Of a stretch of 64,000 nucleotides of DNA, positions 17,576 to 25,948 are shown in pieces. The position numbers were made by a program, and so were the translations under genes. Numbering within the stretch: the stretch's first letter is position 1; every line of letters starts with the position of its first letter. Below the pieces are notes generated by a model that did not search any database, had not been told where the DNA came from, and was given only the letters and a program-made list of their open reading frames with translations. This stretch comes from Synechococcus sp. BIOS-U3-1 (GTDB lineage: Bacteria > Cyanobacteriota > Cyanobacteriia > PCC-6307 > Cyanobiaceae): NCBI RefSeq assembly GCF_014279975.1, contig NZ_CP047936.1, forward strand, positions 2,480,001-2,544,000, written 5' to 3'.

Positions 17576-18430
17576 TCAGAACTGGGGCACCCGCACGCTG
17601 TAACGGGCCAGCAGATCGCGGTAGTAGCTCTCCTGGTGCTGTTGCCGCTGCACCTCTTGCCAGTCACGCAAGACGCCATCGCGCACCTGCTCCAGGGACG
17701 GGAGCTCACCGGGAACGATGGACGACACATGCACCAGATGCATGCCGTAAGCCGAGCTGATCGGACCGACCCAGCGGCCCTTTGGCTGTTGCTGCAGAGC
17801 GTCGGTAAAGGTGGAGCCGAACTGAGCAAGCATTTCACTGCGGCTTTCACTCTCCCAGCTTGCTGAAGCCATCGCCAGGGGATCCCCCAATGCCGAAAGA
17901 TCAGCTGCGGCATCACCCTGGTTGAGCTGGGCCAACAACGCCTCCGCATCGCGATTCAACTGCTCACCCCGAAGGGATGGATCGAGGAACACCTGCTGAA
18001 AGCTGAAGCGAGGCTCGCTGCTGAAGCGTTCAGGATGGGCCTCGAGATGCGCCTGCAGCTGCCCAACGCTGGGGGTTGTCAGGGGCTGCTCGCCATGGCT
18101 GACAAATTCCATTTTTTGGCGCAAGCGGCGACGCACGATCGTGTCGTTCCGATCCAGCCCCAGGGCCATCGCCTCGCGCACGAAAACCTCCGTTCGCACG
18201 TGTTCATCGAACAAACTCTCCAGCTCCTCTTGCGAGGGGGGGCGTTGCCAGGTGCGTGTGAAAGCCTGGACCATCGCCACCGCCTGGTCGTTGCTGATAA
18301 CGATCTCCTTGTCTCCCTTGGGAGCCTTTGCATCCAAGGCTCCCTGCAGGCCATACAGGCCAACACCCACGATCAGAAACGGAACGATCGGTTCCTGAAC
18401 CAGCGTGCGCAGTCGATCAGACCAGCGCAT
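17576..18430 (-). CDS. Membrane-anchored parvulin-type peptidyl-prolyl isomerase
   Basis: 284 residues. A single N-terminal membrane helix (about 14-35, PFLIVGVGLYGLQGALDA) would anchor it with the rest in the periplasm or thylakoid lumen. Next come a SurA-like helical region (FTRTWQRPPSQEELESLFDEHV, VRRRLRQKMEF) and a PpiC-like domain with GRWVGPISSAYGMHLVHV. Such proteins catalyse proline isomerisation or act as chaperones for exported proteins. The start is the ATG at 18430, overlapping the upstream stop as TGATG; an ATG or alternative start further upstream (18448) lies inside the DUF3604 gene. It is second gene of the operon and presumably assists folding of an exported partner. Confidence 0.85.
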   Translation of the reverse strand: MRWSDRLRTLVQEPIVPFLIVGVGLYGLQGALDAKAPKGDKEIVISNDQAVAMVQAFTRTWQRPPSQEELESLFDEHVRTEVFVREAMALGLDRNDTIVRRRLRQKMEFVSHGEQPLTTPSVGQLQAHLEAHPERFSSEPRFSFQQVFLDPSLRGEQLNRDAEALLAQLNQGDAAADLSALGDPLAMASASWESESRSEMLAQFGSTFTDALQQQPKGRWVGPISSAYGMHLVHVSSIVPGELPSLEQVRDGVLRDWQEVQRQQHQESYYRDLLARYSVRVPQF

Positions 18431-20343
18431 CAGGAGGGGTTGTACCAAATCGGGCTGGTATAAGCCCGCTCCTGACTGGTGTAAGGAGCCGTTGCAGGCA
18501 TCTCGTCGTGGAGGTTGTAGTTCTTGCGGTCATAGGCGAGCCAGGTCGGTGTGGGGATCTCCATGACACGGACGTAATAGAACGCCTTCTGGGTGGGATC
18601 GAAAGAGGGATCCTTCCAGTACCCCATCAAGATCGGCGCGCCAATGGCGTTGGTATAGGTGGCCTCACGCTCATTCACGCTCGAACCGACGGATGGCACC
18701 TTGCCATCGGCACCCCGCATGCGCTGATCCGGATCACTCCACGACACATCGAAGACCTGTTCATGTGTTTCGCCATTGGCATCCAGCCAACCCTTGACCA
18801 CCTGAATTCGATCGAGATTGGCACCATCCGGATCTTTCCTGGCCTGCACCAGCAAGGAGGGAATCTGACCCTCGGTGGCTGCCATCAGGTCGCCGCCCAT
18901 CGGTACACCGTTGGCACAAACCTGCTTAGCCCAGTCCGCCGCCTTGAGCTCCTCACCGGTGTAGTCGTAACCGCCGTAAACACGCACAGTGAGACGCGTG
19001 CCGCTGGTGCCGAACACCTCCTTGCGCGCCATCGCATCCCAGAGGGCCGTGCGGGTGTTACTGGAGGCCCAAACCCCAGCCAGGCCGGAAGCACCCAGCT
19101 GCAATGCGGTGAGGTCGAGCGAAGCGTCTTTCGACGACTTGATCAGCACATCCTTCCAGCGCTCAGGGCTGGGCTCAAGCGCTGGGGACTTACCCCACCA
19201 GTTGTCTTCAGCTGTGGATGGAAGACTGGAGTGGGAGTCGGTGGAACCGACCATCCCGAATTTGAACGGGTTCACCCCGAGTTGCTGCTCCAGCTGCAGG
19301 CCCCGACGCAGAGCGGCACGGCTGTACTCGTAGGGGAGCATCTCGGGCGTGGTCGCCACAATCCCGCCGAGATTGGAGTTATCGACGATGTTGAAATTGG
19401 CGAACTCATCTTCAGGGGACAGCAGAGGGTGCGTTTCACTCGTGCCTTTGGCTTGCGTCACCTCCACCAGCGGCTCGAAGCGGTCGCGCATGCGGGCGTA
19501 ATCGGCATCGATCGCCTTACCGGTTTTTTGGTGGCTCGGCAGGAACATCGTGCCGCTCGAAAGGTTGCCGTTATGAGGGATCGCCAGCACCCGTCCACCG
19601 GTGTTCTTCTCGTAAAAGTTCATGAAGGCCCAGAGATCCTCCACGTCCTCGGAATCGAAATTGGAGAACGGCAGGATCTGATCTGCCAGTGCCTTGTTGT
19701 CACGGAAGACGACAACCCGGTGGAGATTGCCTCCACCGGGTTGACTCGTCCACTCGTAGCCAATCAACGCTGTGAACTTGCCAGGATCGTTGTAACGCTC
19801 CGCCGCCTCGGTGTTGTGTTTCCAGACATTGCGCATGAAGGTCTCGTTCGAGATCTTCGCTTCCGGCCCCTTGGCCATCTTCTGCACCAGCAAATAGAAG
19901 GCTTCACGCCCCTTGCCAGCCTTGAGCAACTCGTTGAGCTGCTGGCCGAGAGGCGACTTGAGCAGTTCAGGGTCGGAATCCGCCAAACCCTGAGCGAGGC
20001 CCAGGTTTTCGGCATGATCCGCCACCACGAGGAAATCGAGCGGTCGCTTCAAGGCCGCTTGCTGACCGGAATTACTGGTGACCGTTTCACCTCTGGCAAA
20101 GCGATAGGCCTCGTCGAGTCCCAATTTCGTGCCCGCCAGACCGGCATCAGGCGACAACGCAGTGTGGAGATGGGTGTCACCGAAGTAAGCGCGGTTACCA
20201 CTGGCGCACTGGGCACCCTCGATCACCGCCGATGTCGCGGCCTTGGATTCGAGCGGGGTTCCAGGTCCACTGGTGCAAGACGACAGCCCGGAGGACAGAA
20301 CCATGACGCCGGTGAGGGCCAGAGCACGAACACGACTGCTCAT
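18430..20343 (-). CDS. DUF3604 lipoprotein (PHP-like putative metal-dependent hydrolase)
   Basis: About 637 residues. The N-terminus has a lipobox-like signal (LTGVMVLSSGLSSC), so it should be a lipoprotein. The DUF3604 domain shows PHP-fold metal-ligand clusters: FGDTHLHTALSPDAG, VADHAENLG, AIPHNGN and GSTDSHSS. No substrate is established for the family. The ATG at 20343 is favoured over 20370 because it gives a normal signal sequence. It is the first gene of a five-gene operon (isomerase and three HupE-like proteins). The opposite strand carries a long open shadow frame produced by GC bias, which is not a gene. Confidence 0.88.
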   Translation of the reverse strand: MSSRVRALALTGVMVLSSGLSSCTSGPGTPLESKAATSAVIEGAQCASGNRAYFGDTHLHTALSPDAGLAGTKLGLDEAYRFARGETVTSNSGQQAALKRPLDFLVVADHAENLGLAQGLADSDPELLKSPLGQQLNELLKAGKGREAFYLLVQKMAKGPEAKISNETFMRNVWKHNTEAAERYNDPGKFTALIGYEWTSQPGGGNLHRVVVFRDNKALADQILPFSNFDSEDVEDLWAFMNFYEKNTGGRVLAIPHNGNLSSGTMFLPSHQKTGKAIDADYARMRDRFEPLVEVTQAKGTSETHPLLSPEDEFANFNIVDNSNLGGIVATTPEMLPYEYSRAALRRGLQLEQQLGVNPFKFGMVGSTDSHSSLPSTAEDNWWGKSPALEPSPERWKDVLIKSSKDASLDLTALQLGASGLAGVWASSNTRTALWDAMARKEVFGTSGTRLTVRVYGGYDYTGEELKAADWAKQVCANGVPMGGDLMAATEGQIPSLLVQARKDPDGANLDRIQVVKGWLDANGETHEQVFDVSWSDPDQRMRGADGKVPSVGSSVNEREATYTNAIGAPILMGYWKDPSFDPTQKAFYYVRVMEIPTPTWLAYDRKNYNLHDEMPATAPYTSQERAYTSPIWYNPS

Positions 20344-20477
20344 CCGGTTGTCTCGTGAATCAACTCTCAAGCTGAAAAGAAACTCAGATCAAGACAACAA
20401 CATTGAGACAGACGGCATCCAAAATCTGCACTTCCCGGATCATCGCCAGTGCGGATCGCCCCAGCAGAATCCGAGGA

Positions 20478-20540
20478 ACGGCGGCCGGAGTTGAGCCATG
20501 CCAGACGTTGGTCATCACTATCAAGCTCCCAGCGGCGACG
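20478..20540 (-). pseudogene. Decayed partial copy of the neighbouring small exported protein gene
   Basis: In one minus-strand frame this segment reads RRRWELDSDDQRLAWLNSGR, matching RRRWGLSSYNQRLALLKSGQ of the intact gene at 20591-20986 (about 13 of 20 positions identical). The copy is downstream on the same strand and in a different frame from the intact gene. It has no start or signal peptide of its own, so it looks like a tandem-duplication remnant. The rest of 20344-20590 shows nothing else recognisable. Confidence 0.6.
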
Positions 20541-20590
20541 ACTCGGTTGCGGCCGTGGAGAAGGCTTGTCGAGCCAGGGGAGGAAGAGCG

Positions 20591-20986
20591 TCAGCCCCTC
20601 CCTTGGCCTTGCCACCAGAAATCGCGCAGAGGCGTGAGACCCAAGCGGCGACGCTCGGCATTCACGACCTGTCGCCCCTGCTCCATCAGACGCCGGCGAG
20701 CCTGCTTCTGTTGCTTCATGCACGTCTTGCCAGCATCAGGGGTCTGGGCACGCTGAAGGCAGCTTTGGCCGGACTTAAGCAGCGCAAGCCGTTGGTTGTA
20801 GCTGCTCAGACCCCAGCGGCGGCGGGCCTGGAACAGCTGCTGCTTCTGGCTTTGCGTGAGCTGAGACTCAGGCATCCTTCGGTCTGGAGCCGCTTCCGCC
20901 AGCCCGCCGGTCTGCTGCAGAGCAGCGGCGGTGAGTGCAACGCAGGGAATCAGAAGTGCTCGTCGCCAGCGATTGGTGAACGGCAT
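20591..20986 (-). CDS. Small exported protein of unknown function
   Basis: 131 residues. A signal peptide (about 1-32, RRALLIPCVALTAAALQQTG) is followed by a basic, helical mature part with two Cys 13 residues apart (SCLQRAQ...KTCMKQQ) and a C-terminal RRRLGLTPLRDFWWQGQGRG. The motif RRRWGLSSYNQRLALLKSGQ is echoed in the decayed copy just downstream, which supports this being a genuine gene. ATG at 20995 and GTG at 21010 are alternative starts. No family recognised. It is divergent from the dehydrogenase gene, 75 bp apart. Confidence 0.65.
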   Translation of the reverse strand: MPFTNRWRRALLIPCVALTAAALQQTGGLAEAAPDRRMPESQLTQSQKQQLFQARRRWGLSSYNQRLALLKSGQSCLQRAQTPDAGKTCMKQQKQARRRLMEQGRQVVNAERRRLGLTPLRDFWWQGQGRG

Positions 20987-21061
20987 GCAGACCATCAACA
21001 GTGAACGCACTCAGGTTGCTGCGAGTGCCGAGCCAAGATCTGACTCAAATGGCCTGCAACT

Positions 21062-21979
21062 ATGACCGGATGTGATCTCACGCCCAAGAGCCGATTGGCC
21101 TTCATCGGCCTGGGAGCCCTGGGATTACCGATGGCGCTGAACCTTCAGGCCGCCGGCTATCGACTGCAGGTTCACACCCGCAGTCGATTAGCGGAATCTG
21201 ACGCCGGCCTAGCCGGAGCCATACCCGCGGCAAACCCAGCATTAGCAGCGAGTGGCTGTTCTGCCCTGCTGCTCTGCGTCAGCGACGACGCTGCCGTGGA
21301 GTCAGTGCTGTGGGGCACACAGGGTGCAGGGCCCGCCCTGGATCCAGGCAGCCTCGTCATCGACTGCTCGACCATCAGCCCCTCCGCCGCCAAAGCGATG
21401 GCTGAACGTCTCGCCAAACGAGACATTGCCTATATCGATGCTCCCGTCACCGGCGGTACGGAAGGCGCGAAGGCCGGCACCCTCACCGTGCTTTGTGGTG
21501 GAGAGACCGCTGCAGTGAACAAAGCGCGACCGCTACTGGAGGTGATCGGTGGCTCAATCCACCATTTCGGCGACGTGGGTAGCGGACAGCAGGTCAAAGC
21601 AATCAACCAGGTGCTGGTGGCGGGTAGTTACGCCGCCGTGGCGGAAGCCATCGCCCTGGGACAGCACCTGCAGCTGCCGATGCCGCAGGTGGTAAATGCG
21701 CTGCGCCAGGGAGCTGCCGGCTCCTGGGCACTGGAGCATCGATCCCAGGCCATGCTAAACGACGACTACCCACTCGGCTTCAAGCTGGCACTGCACCACA
21801 AGGATCTCGGCATTGCACTCGATGCAGCGCAGCAGACGGGACTGAAGCTCCCGATCACCAAGGCTGTGCACGACCAGGAGCAGGCCCTGATGGACGCTGG
21901 GCTCGGGGATGCGGATGTATCAGCTCTGCGCCGAAGTCTTCCTGCGAACCCCAATCCTGCTCAGCAGCTCAGGGATTGA
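21062..21979 (+). CDS. Beta-hydroxyacid dehydrogenase (3-hydroxyisobutyrate/tartronate semialdehyde reductase family)
   Basis: 305 residues. The NAD(P)-binding Rossmann motif is FIGLGALGLPMALNL near residue 14. The substrate-binding DAPVTGGTEGAKAGTL and the catalytic-Lys region GQQVKAINQVLVAGSYAAVAEA are typical of this family. In a photorespiring cyanobacterium, tartronate semialdehyde reductase is one possible role, but the substrate cannot be fixed from sequence. The last 11 bp overlap the convergent exported-protein gene. Confidence 0.9.
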   Translation: MTGCDLTPKSRLAFIGLGALGLPMALNLQAAGYRLQVHTRSRLAESDAGLAGAIPAANPALAASGCSALLLCVSDDAAVESVLWGTQGAGPALDPGSLVIDCSTISPSAAKAMAERLAKRDIAYIDAPVTGGTEGAKAGTLTVLCGGETAAVNKARPLLEVIGGSIHHFGDVGSGQQVKAINQVLVAGSYAAVAEAIALGQHLQLPMPQVVNALRQGAAGSWALEHRSQAMLNDDYPLGFKLALHHKDLGIALDAAQQTGLKLPITKAVHDQEQALMDAGLGDADVSALRRSLPANPNPAQQLRD

Positions 21980-22718
21980 GCTTGCTCTGATCGTTCACAA
22001 CCTGAACGCGTTTGCTCACCGTGATCACCCCATCGGGATGCACCAGCAGAGCAGCCCAGGTCTGAATCCCGGGCTGAAAAGGAGCCTGCACCGACTTGAA
22101 CAACCCACCACCGCCCAGGGGCTCCAGCTGTACATCCGGGCTCTGCTGGGCCATGACCTGCTGAGGTGTGACCGCCACAAGACCTCCAGCCAGCAAGGCT
22201 TTACCCAGTGGTTGATCCACCACCACATCCACGTCATAACGGCTGCCGGTGAGCACCGTGTCTGGAATCAGCAGCGAAATCGGCAATGACTTGCGAGCGC
22301 TGGTCAGCACCGATTGATCACTGAGAACCTCCTGAGCAGTAATCAGGCCTGCTTGCGTGGAAAAGGCAAGCCGCTGGTTGGCTTTGAAGGAGTAGCTGAG
22401 CCCATCCTGCTGGCGGGTGCCGTTGACGGCGAGCTTCACTGTGGAGCGACCATCGGCGAGAGGCTGGCCTGGCATGACGGCCCAGCGTGTTTCCGGGAAA
22501 CGCATGCTGAAGCGACGAAAGCTCTCCAACAGGGTCGTTGCTTGGTCCGGTGCCATCAAGGCGGACAGGGCCTGCACGCGATCGTCTGCATTGAGTGCCA
22601 GCTGCAAGCGGGCACTGAGATCAACGGCATTCCCGCTAACCGCCAAAGCTGGCAGGGCACTGATCACGGCCGCGCCCGAGAGCACAGTCGCCAACGAGGC
22701 TCGCAGGAGCGGAACCAT
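21969..22718 (-). CDS. Exported conserved-type protein of unknown function
   Basis: 249 residues. A signal peptide is clear (LRASLATVLSGAAVISALPALA, about 5-26). The mature protein has an N-terminal helical part (LQLALNADDRVQALSALMAP) and a beta-rich remainder (RFPETRWAVMPGQPLADGRSTVKLAVNGT; SRYDVDVVVDQPLGKALLAGG). No enzyme motifs or membrane segments are seen beyond the signal. I do not recognise a named family. It diverges from murG by 54 bp and overlaps the convergent dehydrogenase by 11 bp. Confidence 0.75.
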   Translation of the reverse strand: MVPLLRASLATVLSGAAVISALPALAVSGNAVDLSARLQLALNADDRVQALSALMAPDQATTLLESFRRFSMRFPETRWAVMPGQPLADGRSTVKLAVNGTRQQDGLSYSFKANQRLAFSTQAGLITAQEVLSDQSVLTSARKSLPISLLIPDTVLTGSRYDVDVVVDQPLGKALLAGGLVAVTPQQVMAQQSPDVQLEPLGGGGLFKSVQAPFQPGIQTWAALLVHPDGVITVSKRVQVVNDQSKLNP

Positions 22719-22772
22719 GAATCAGCCTCAGCATTCGAACTAAGTTAGGCCGCGTTTTCATGGTCTGCTCCC

Positions 22773-23849
22773 ATGCCCCGGCTTCTCATCGCCGCCAGCG
22801 GCACCGGTGGCCATTTGTTTCCAGCGCTGTCGGTGGCGGAAGCACTTCCAGCTGACTGGAGCGTGCGCTGGCTGGGGGTTCCAGATCGCTTGGAAACAAG
22901 TTTGGTGCCTGACCAGTACAAACTGGTCACCGTGAAAGCCGGAGGTCTCCAGGGCCGAGGCCTAAGCAAACTCATCCAGTTGCTGCGGCTGCTGGGGGCC
23001 AGCCGCGATGTACGCCGGATGATCCGCAGGGAACAGATCGATGCGGTGTTCACCACAGGTGGTTACATCGCCGCACCGGCAATCCTTGGAGCCCGGTGGT
23101 GCGGTGTCCCCGTTGTGCTGCACGAATCCAATGCCATTCCAGGTCGGGTGACCCGGCTGCTGGGGCGCTTCTGCACCCGCGTGGCCGTCGGTCTTGATGC
23201 AGCAGCAAGTCGCATCCCCGGATGTGCGGCCGTGGTCACGGGCACACCGGTGAGGGATGCTTTTCTGCAACCCCAGCCACTGCCGAACTGGGTCCCGAAC
23301 GGTGAGGGACCCTTGCTTGTGGTGATGGGCGGCAGCCAAGGAGCTCTTGGCCTCAACCGCATGGTGCGGGTGCTGCTGCCGGAGCTGCTCAGCAAAGGCT
23401 GCCGGGTGGTGCACCTCACAGGCAGCAACGACCCTGATGTGAACAGCATCGCGCACGCCGCCCTGGTGGAGCGGCCCTTCAGCGACGACATCCCCGGACT
23501 GCTGCAACACGCGGATCTCGCGGTTAGCAGAGCGGGTGCAGGCAGCCTCAGCGAGCTTGCCGTGAGCGGCACTCCCTCGGTGCTGGTGCCATTCCCGCAG
23601 GCCGCCGATCAACATCAGGATGCCAATGCGGCCTGCGCCGCATCCCTTGGTGCCGCTGTGATTGTGCACCAGCACCACCCGAACCATCCAACCTTGCGCG
23701 ACACGCTCTGGCGACTGCTGGGACAGAACCTTGGCAGCAACGCAGCCGCTGACAATCCACTTCCGGGGATGAAACAAGCCATGCAGAAGCTGGCGGTGCG
23801 CGACGCTGATCAGCAACTAGCAACATTGCTGCAAGCGCTGGTGTCTTGA
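22773..23849 (+). CDS. murG: MurG: lipid I to lipid II GlcNAc transferase
   Basis: Transfers GlcNAc from UDP-GlcNAc to lipid I on the inner face of the cytoplasmic membrane, giving lipid II for peptidoglycan. 358 residues. The N-terminal [17 protein letters not shown] loop, [30 protein letters not shown] and the C-terminal [28 protein letters not shown]-sugar motif are all present. It converges with the aminotransferase gene with only 8 bp between stops. Nothing unusual. Confidence 0.97.
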   Translation: MPRLLIAASGTGGHLFPALSVAEALPADWSVRWLGVPDRLETSLVPDQYKLVTVKAGGLQGRGLSKLIQLLRLLGASRDVRRMIRREQIDAVFTTGGYIAAPAILGARWCGVPVVLHESNAIPGRVTRLLGRFCTRVAVGLDAAASRIPGCAAVVTGTPVRDAFLQPQPLPNWVPNGEGPLLVVMGGSQGALGLNRMVRVLLPELLSKGCRVVHLTGSNDPDVNSIAHAALVERPFSDDIPGLLQHADLAVSRAGAGSLSELAVSGTPSVLVPFPQAADQHQDANAACAASLGAAVIVHQHHPNHPTLRDTLWRLLGQNLGSNAAADNPLPGMKQAMQKLAVRDADQQLATLLQALVS

Positions 23850-23857
23850 TCCAAGCG

Positions 23858-24970
23858 TCAGCGCAGTTCCTCCCTCAGGGCTTTGAGGATGCGCCGGTTG
23901 CCACGGCGATCCTGCAGACCAATCCGCAGCCAACATTCACCTAAGCCAGTGAAAGAACGGCAGTCGCGCAGGAGTACGCCACGGAGCGCAGCGCGCTCAC
24001 GTAGCTCCAGCAAGGAGCCGTTGCCACGAACCAGCAAATAGTTAGCACTCGACGGCATGGGTGAGAGGGCGGGCAAATGGGTCAGCTGACGATGGAACCA
24101 GCTCCCCTCCTGGGCAACCCAGTCCTGCACCCGCAGCAACCAACGATTCATTCCGAACTGATCAGCCATCACAGACCGACCAGCAGCCAGAGCCAGACCA
24201 TTCACCGGCCAGGGATCACGCCATTGTTGCCAGCGTTTCAAACGTTCTGGGGAGGCCACTGCATACCCCAGACGTAGCCCCGCGATCGCCAACAGCTTGG
24301 TGAGGCTTCGGATCACCACAAGGTTGGGATGGGTCTCCACCAGAGGCAACAGAGACTGCGCTTCTCCCGAGGGCACGAGCGGCAGGAAGGCTTCATCACA
24401 GATCACCAATGAGTAGTGCTGCAGCAGTGGCTCAAGCGACGCACGACTCCAGAGCTGACCCGTGGGGTTGTGAGGATTGGTAATCCAGAGCACCTGAAAG
24501 GGTTGATCCGGCGCTGCCGGCAAGGGCCATGGCTGGGGCCAGGTTCGAGGCCAACTCAGGCTGAGAGGCAAGCTATGCACTGCACCATCCCAGCAAGCCA
24601 GCGCTCGGCGATAGTCCGCAAAACCAGGTTCAGGCAGGCCACTGACACCACAGGCGACAGCATCCCGAGCCGCCCAAGTGAACAGTTCCGCCGCACCATT
24701 ACCGGGAAGAACGGCCGTGGCCTCGAGACCATGCCAGGTCGCTATCACCTGCCGAAGTTCTTGCTGTTCGCGGTCGGGATAGTTGCGCAGAGCGCTGCCA
24801 GCGATCGCATGGTTCAATGCACGCCGGAGGACCCTTGGTGGGCGGAAAGGCACCAGCGAAGCGCTGGCATCAAGAAGCTGCGACGGCTTCAAGCCGAGGC
24901 GGAGGGCCTCCTGGGTGAGATTGCCTCCATGCCGTGGAAGGCCGCTGCTCAAGATCAACGCAGGCGACAC
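23858..24970 (-). CDS. PLP aminotransferase-fold protein, CobC/CobD (threonine-phosphate decarboxylase) type
   Basis: 370 residues. It belongs to class I/II aminotransferases. The N-terminal HGGNLTQEALRLGL and LDASASLVPFRPP resemble L-threonine-O-3-phosphate decarboxylase (CobD/CobC), which makes the aminopropanol-phosphate arm of cobalamin. Other landmarks are ITNPHNPTG and CDEAFLP, with the PLP-binding Lys in SLTKLLAIAGLRLGY. Histidinol-phosphate aminotransferase is the close alternative; the early HGG and short length favour the cobalamin enzyme. No other cobalamin gene is adjacent. Its 5' end lies 77 bp from the divergent pentapeptide gene. Confidence 0.8.
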   Translation of the reverse strand: MSPALILSSGLPRHGGNLTQEALRLGLKPSQLLDASASLVPFRPPRVLRRALNHAIAGSALRNYPDREQQELRQVIATWHGLEATAVLPGNGAAELFTWAARDAVACGVSGLPEPGFADYRRALACWDGAVHSLPLSLSWPRTWPQPWPLPAAPDQPFQVLWITNPHNPTGQLWSRASLEPLLQHYSLVICDEAFLPLVPSGEAQSLLPLVETHPNLVVIRSLTKLLAIAGLRLGYAVASPERLKRWQQWRDPWPVNGLALAAGRSVMADQFGMNRWLLRVQDWVAQEGSWFHRQLTHLPALSPMPSSANYLLVRGNGSLLELRERAALRGVLLRDCRSFTGLGECWLRIGLQDRRGNRRILKALREELR

Positions 24971-25047
24971 ACAACACCATCCTGCCCAGTCGCACTCGAC
25001 GGCGGCAGCAGTGCCCGATACAACCAGTCGGCCGAGAGCCGCCGCCC

Positions 25048-25884
25048 ATGAACGACTCGGAATGCAGCCTGACCCGAATCCAACGACTCTCTGGAGGTGT
25101 GATGTTGAGTGCTCTGCTGAGCATGACCAGCATGCAGGCGAAGGCCAGTGATGCGCTGATTCAGGTGCTTCAGGAGCGCAGCTGCAGCGGCTGCCGGCTG
25201 ACAGATGTCGATTTAGTCCACGCCGACCTTCGTGATGCTGACCTCAGCGAGGCCAAGCTGATGCGAACCAATTTGGGCCAGGCTCAGCTGGATGGTGCCG
25301 ACCTCAGCGGAGCCGATCTCAGCTTCACAAGCCTGCGCGGCGCCTCGCTGCGAGGAGCCAACCTCACTGGGACCCGCCTCTACGGAACGGACCTACGCGA
25401 TGCAGACCTCACCGGTGCCCTGTTGAATCCCAATGCACTGGATGAGGCTCACTGGCAGGGTGCAAGTGGCATCACTGATGGGATCCGCAGTCATGCCGCG
25501 CTGCACAACGCGGGAGTGAACGCTTTCCAGGCCGGCCGCTGGTCAGCGGCGGAGCAGCTGTTCAGTGATGCGATCAGCAGGCAACCTGGGGAACCTCTGA
25601 GCTGGGTGGCCCGGGGCATCACCCGCAGCGAACAAGCTAAAGATGACATTGCTGCAGCCGATTTCAGCTATGCCGCTGTGATTTACGAAAAAAACGGCCA
25701 AGCCAACTGGGCAATTCAGCTTCGCAAGGCAGCAAAATCAATTAGCGGTCGACGCTTGAAGGAGCAAGCACCGGGTGAAGGCAAAGGCCTTGGGATTCAG
25801 CTCCTAAACAACACACTGGCAGGGCTGCGGATGCTGGCACCAATTGCAGCAAAGGCGCTGATCCCAATCGGGCTAGGCTTTTAA
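25048..25884 (+). CDS. Exported pentapeptide-repeat protein with TPR-like C-terminal part
   Basis: About 278 residues. A signal sequence (LSGGVMLSALLSMTSMQAKA) is followed by a CSGCRLTDVDL start and about 12-14 pentapeptide repeats of A(D/N)Lxx type (ADLRDADLSEAKL, GADLSGADL, GANLTGTRL; roughly residues 48-125), which form a right-handed beta-helix. Residues about 150-225 look like one or two TPR helices (FQAGRWSAAEQLFSDAI). The open frame upstream to 24934 overlaps the divergent gene antisense, so the ATG at 25048 is chosen. Lumenal or periplasmic location is inferred from the signal; the function is unknown. Confidence 0.82.
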   Translation: MNDSECSLTRIQRLSGGVMLSALLSMTSMQAKASDALIQVLQERSCSGCRLTDVDLVHADLRDADLSEAKLMRTNLGQAQLDGADLSGADLSFTSLRGASLRGANLTGTRLYGTDLRDADLTGALLNPNALDEAHWQGASGITDGIRSHAALHNAGVNAFQAGRWSAAEQLFSDAISRQPGEPLSWVARGITRSEQAKDDIAAADFSYAAVIYEKNGQANWAIQLRKAAKSISGRRLKEQAPGEGKGLGIQLLNNTLAGLRMLAPIAAKALIPIGLGF

Positions 25885-25948
25885 GGTGAAAGTCTTTAAG
25901 TTAAAAAACTAATAACTCAAATAAGCGAAAAACAATTGATGTTTACAA

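Noticed and set aside
18328-20358. A 676-codon open frame on the plus strand opposite the DUF3604 gene
   Set aside because: It is an antisense shadow from GC-biased third positions; the minus frame has a signal peptide and clear PHP-type motifs, while this one shows no domain.
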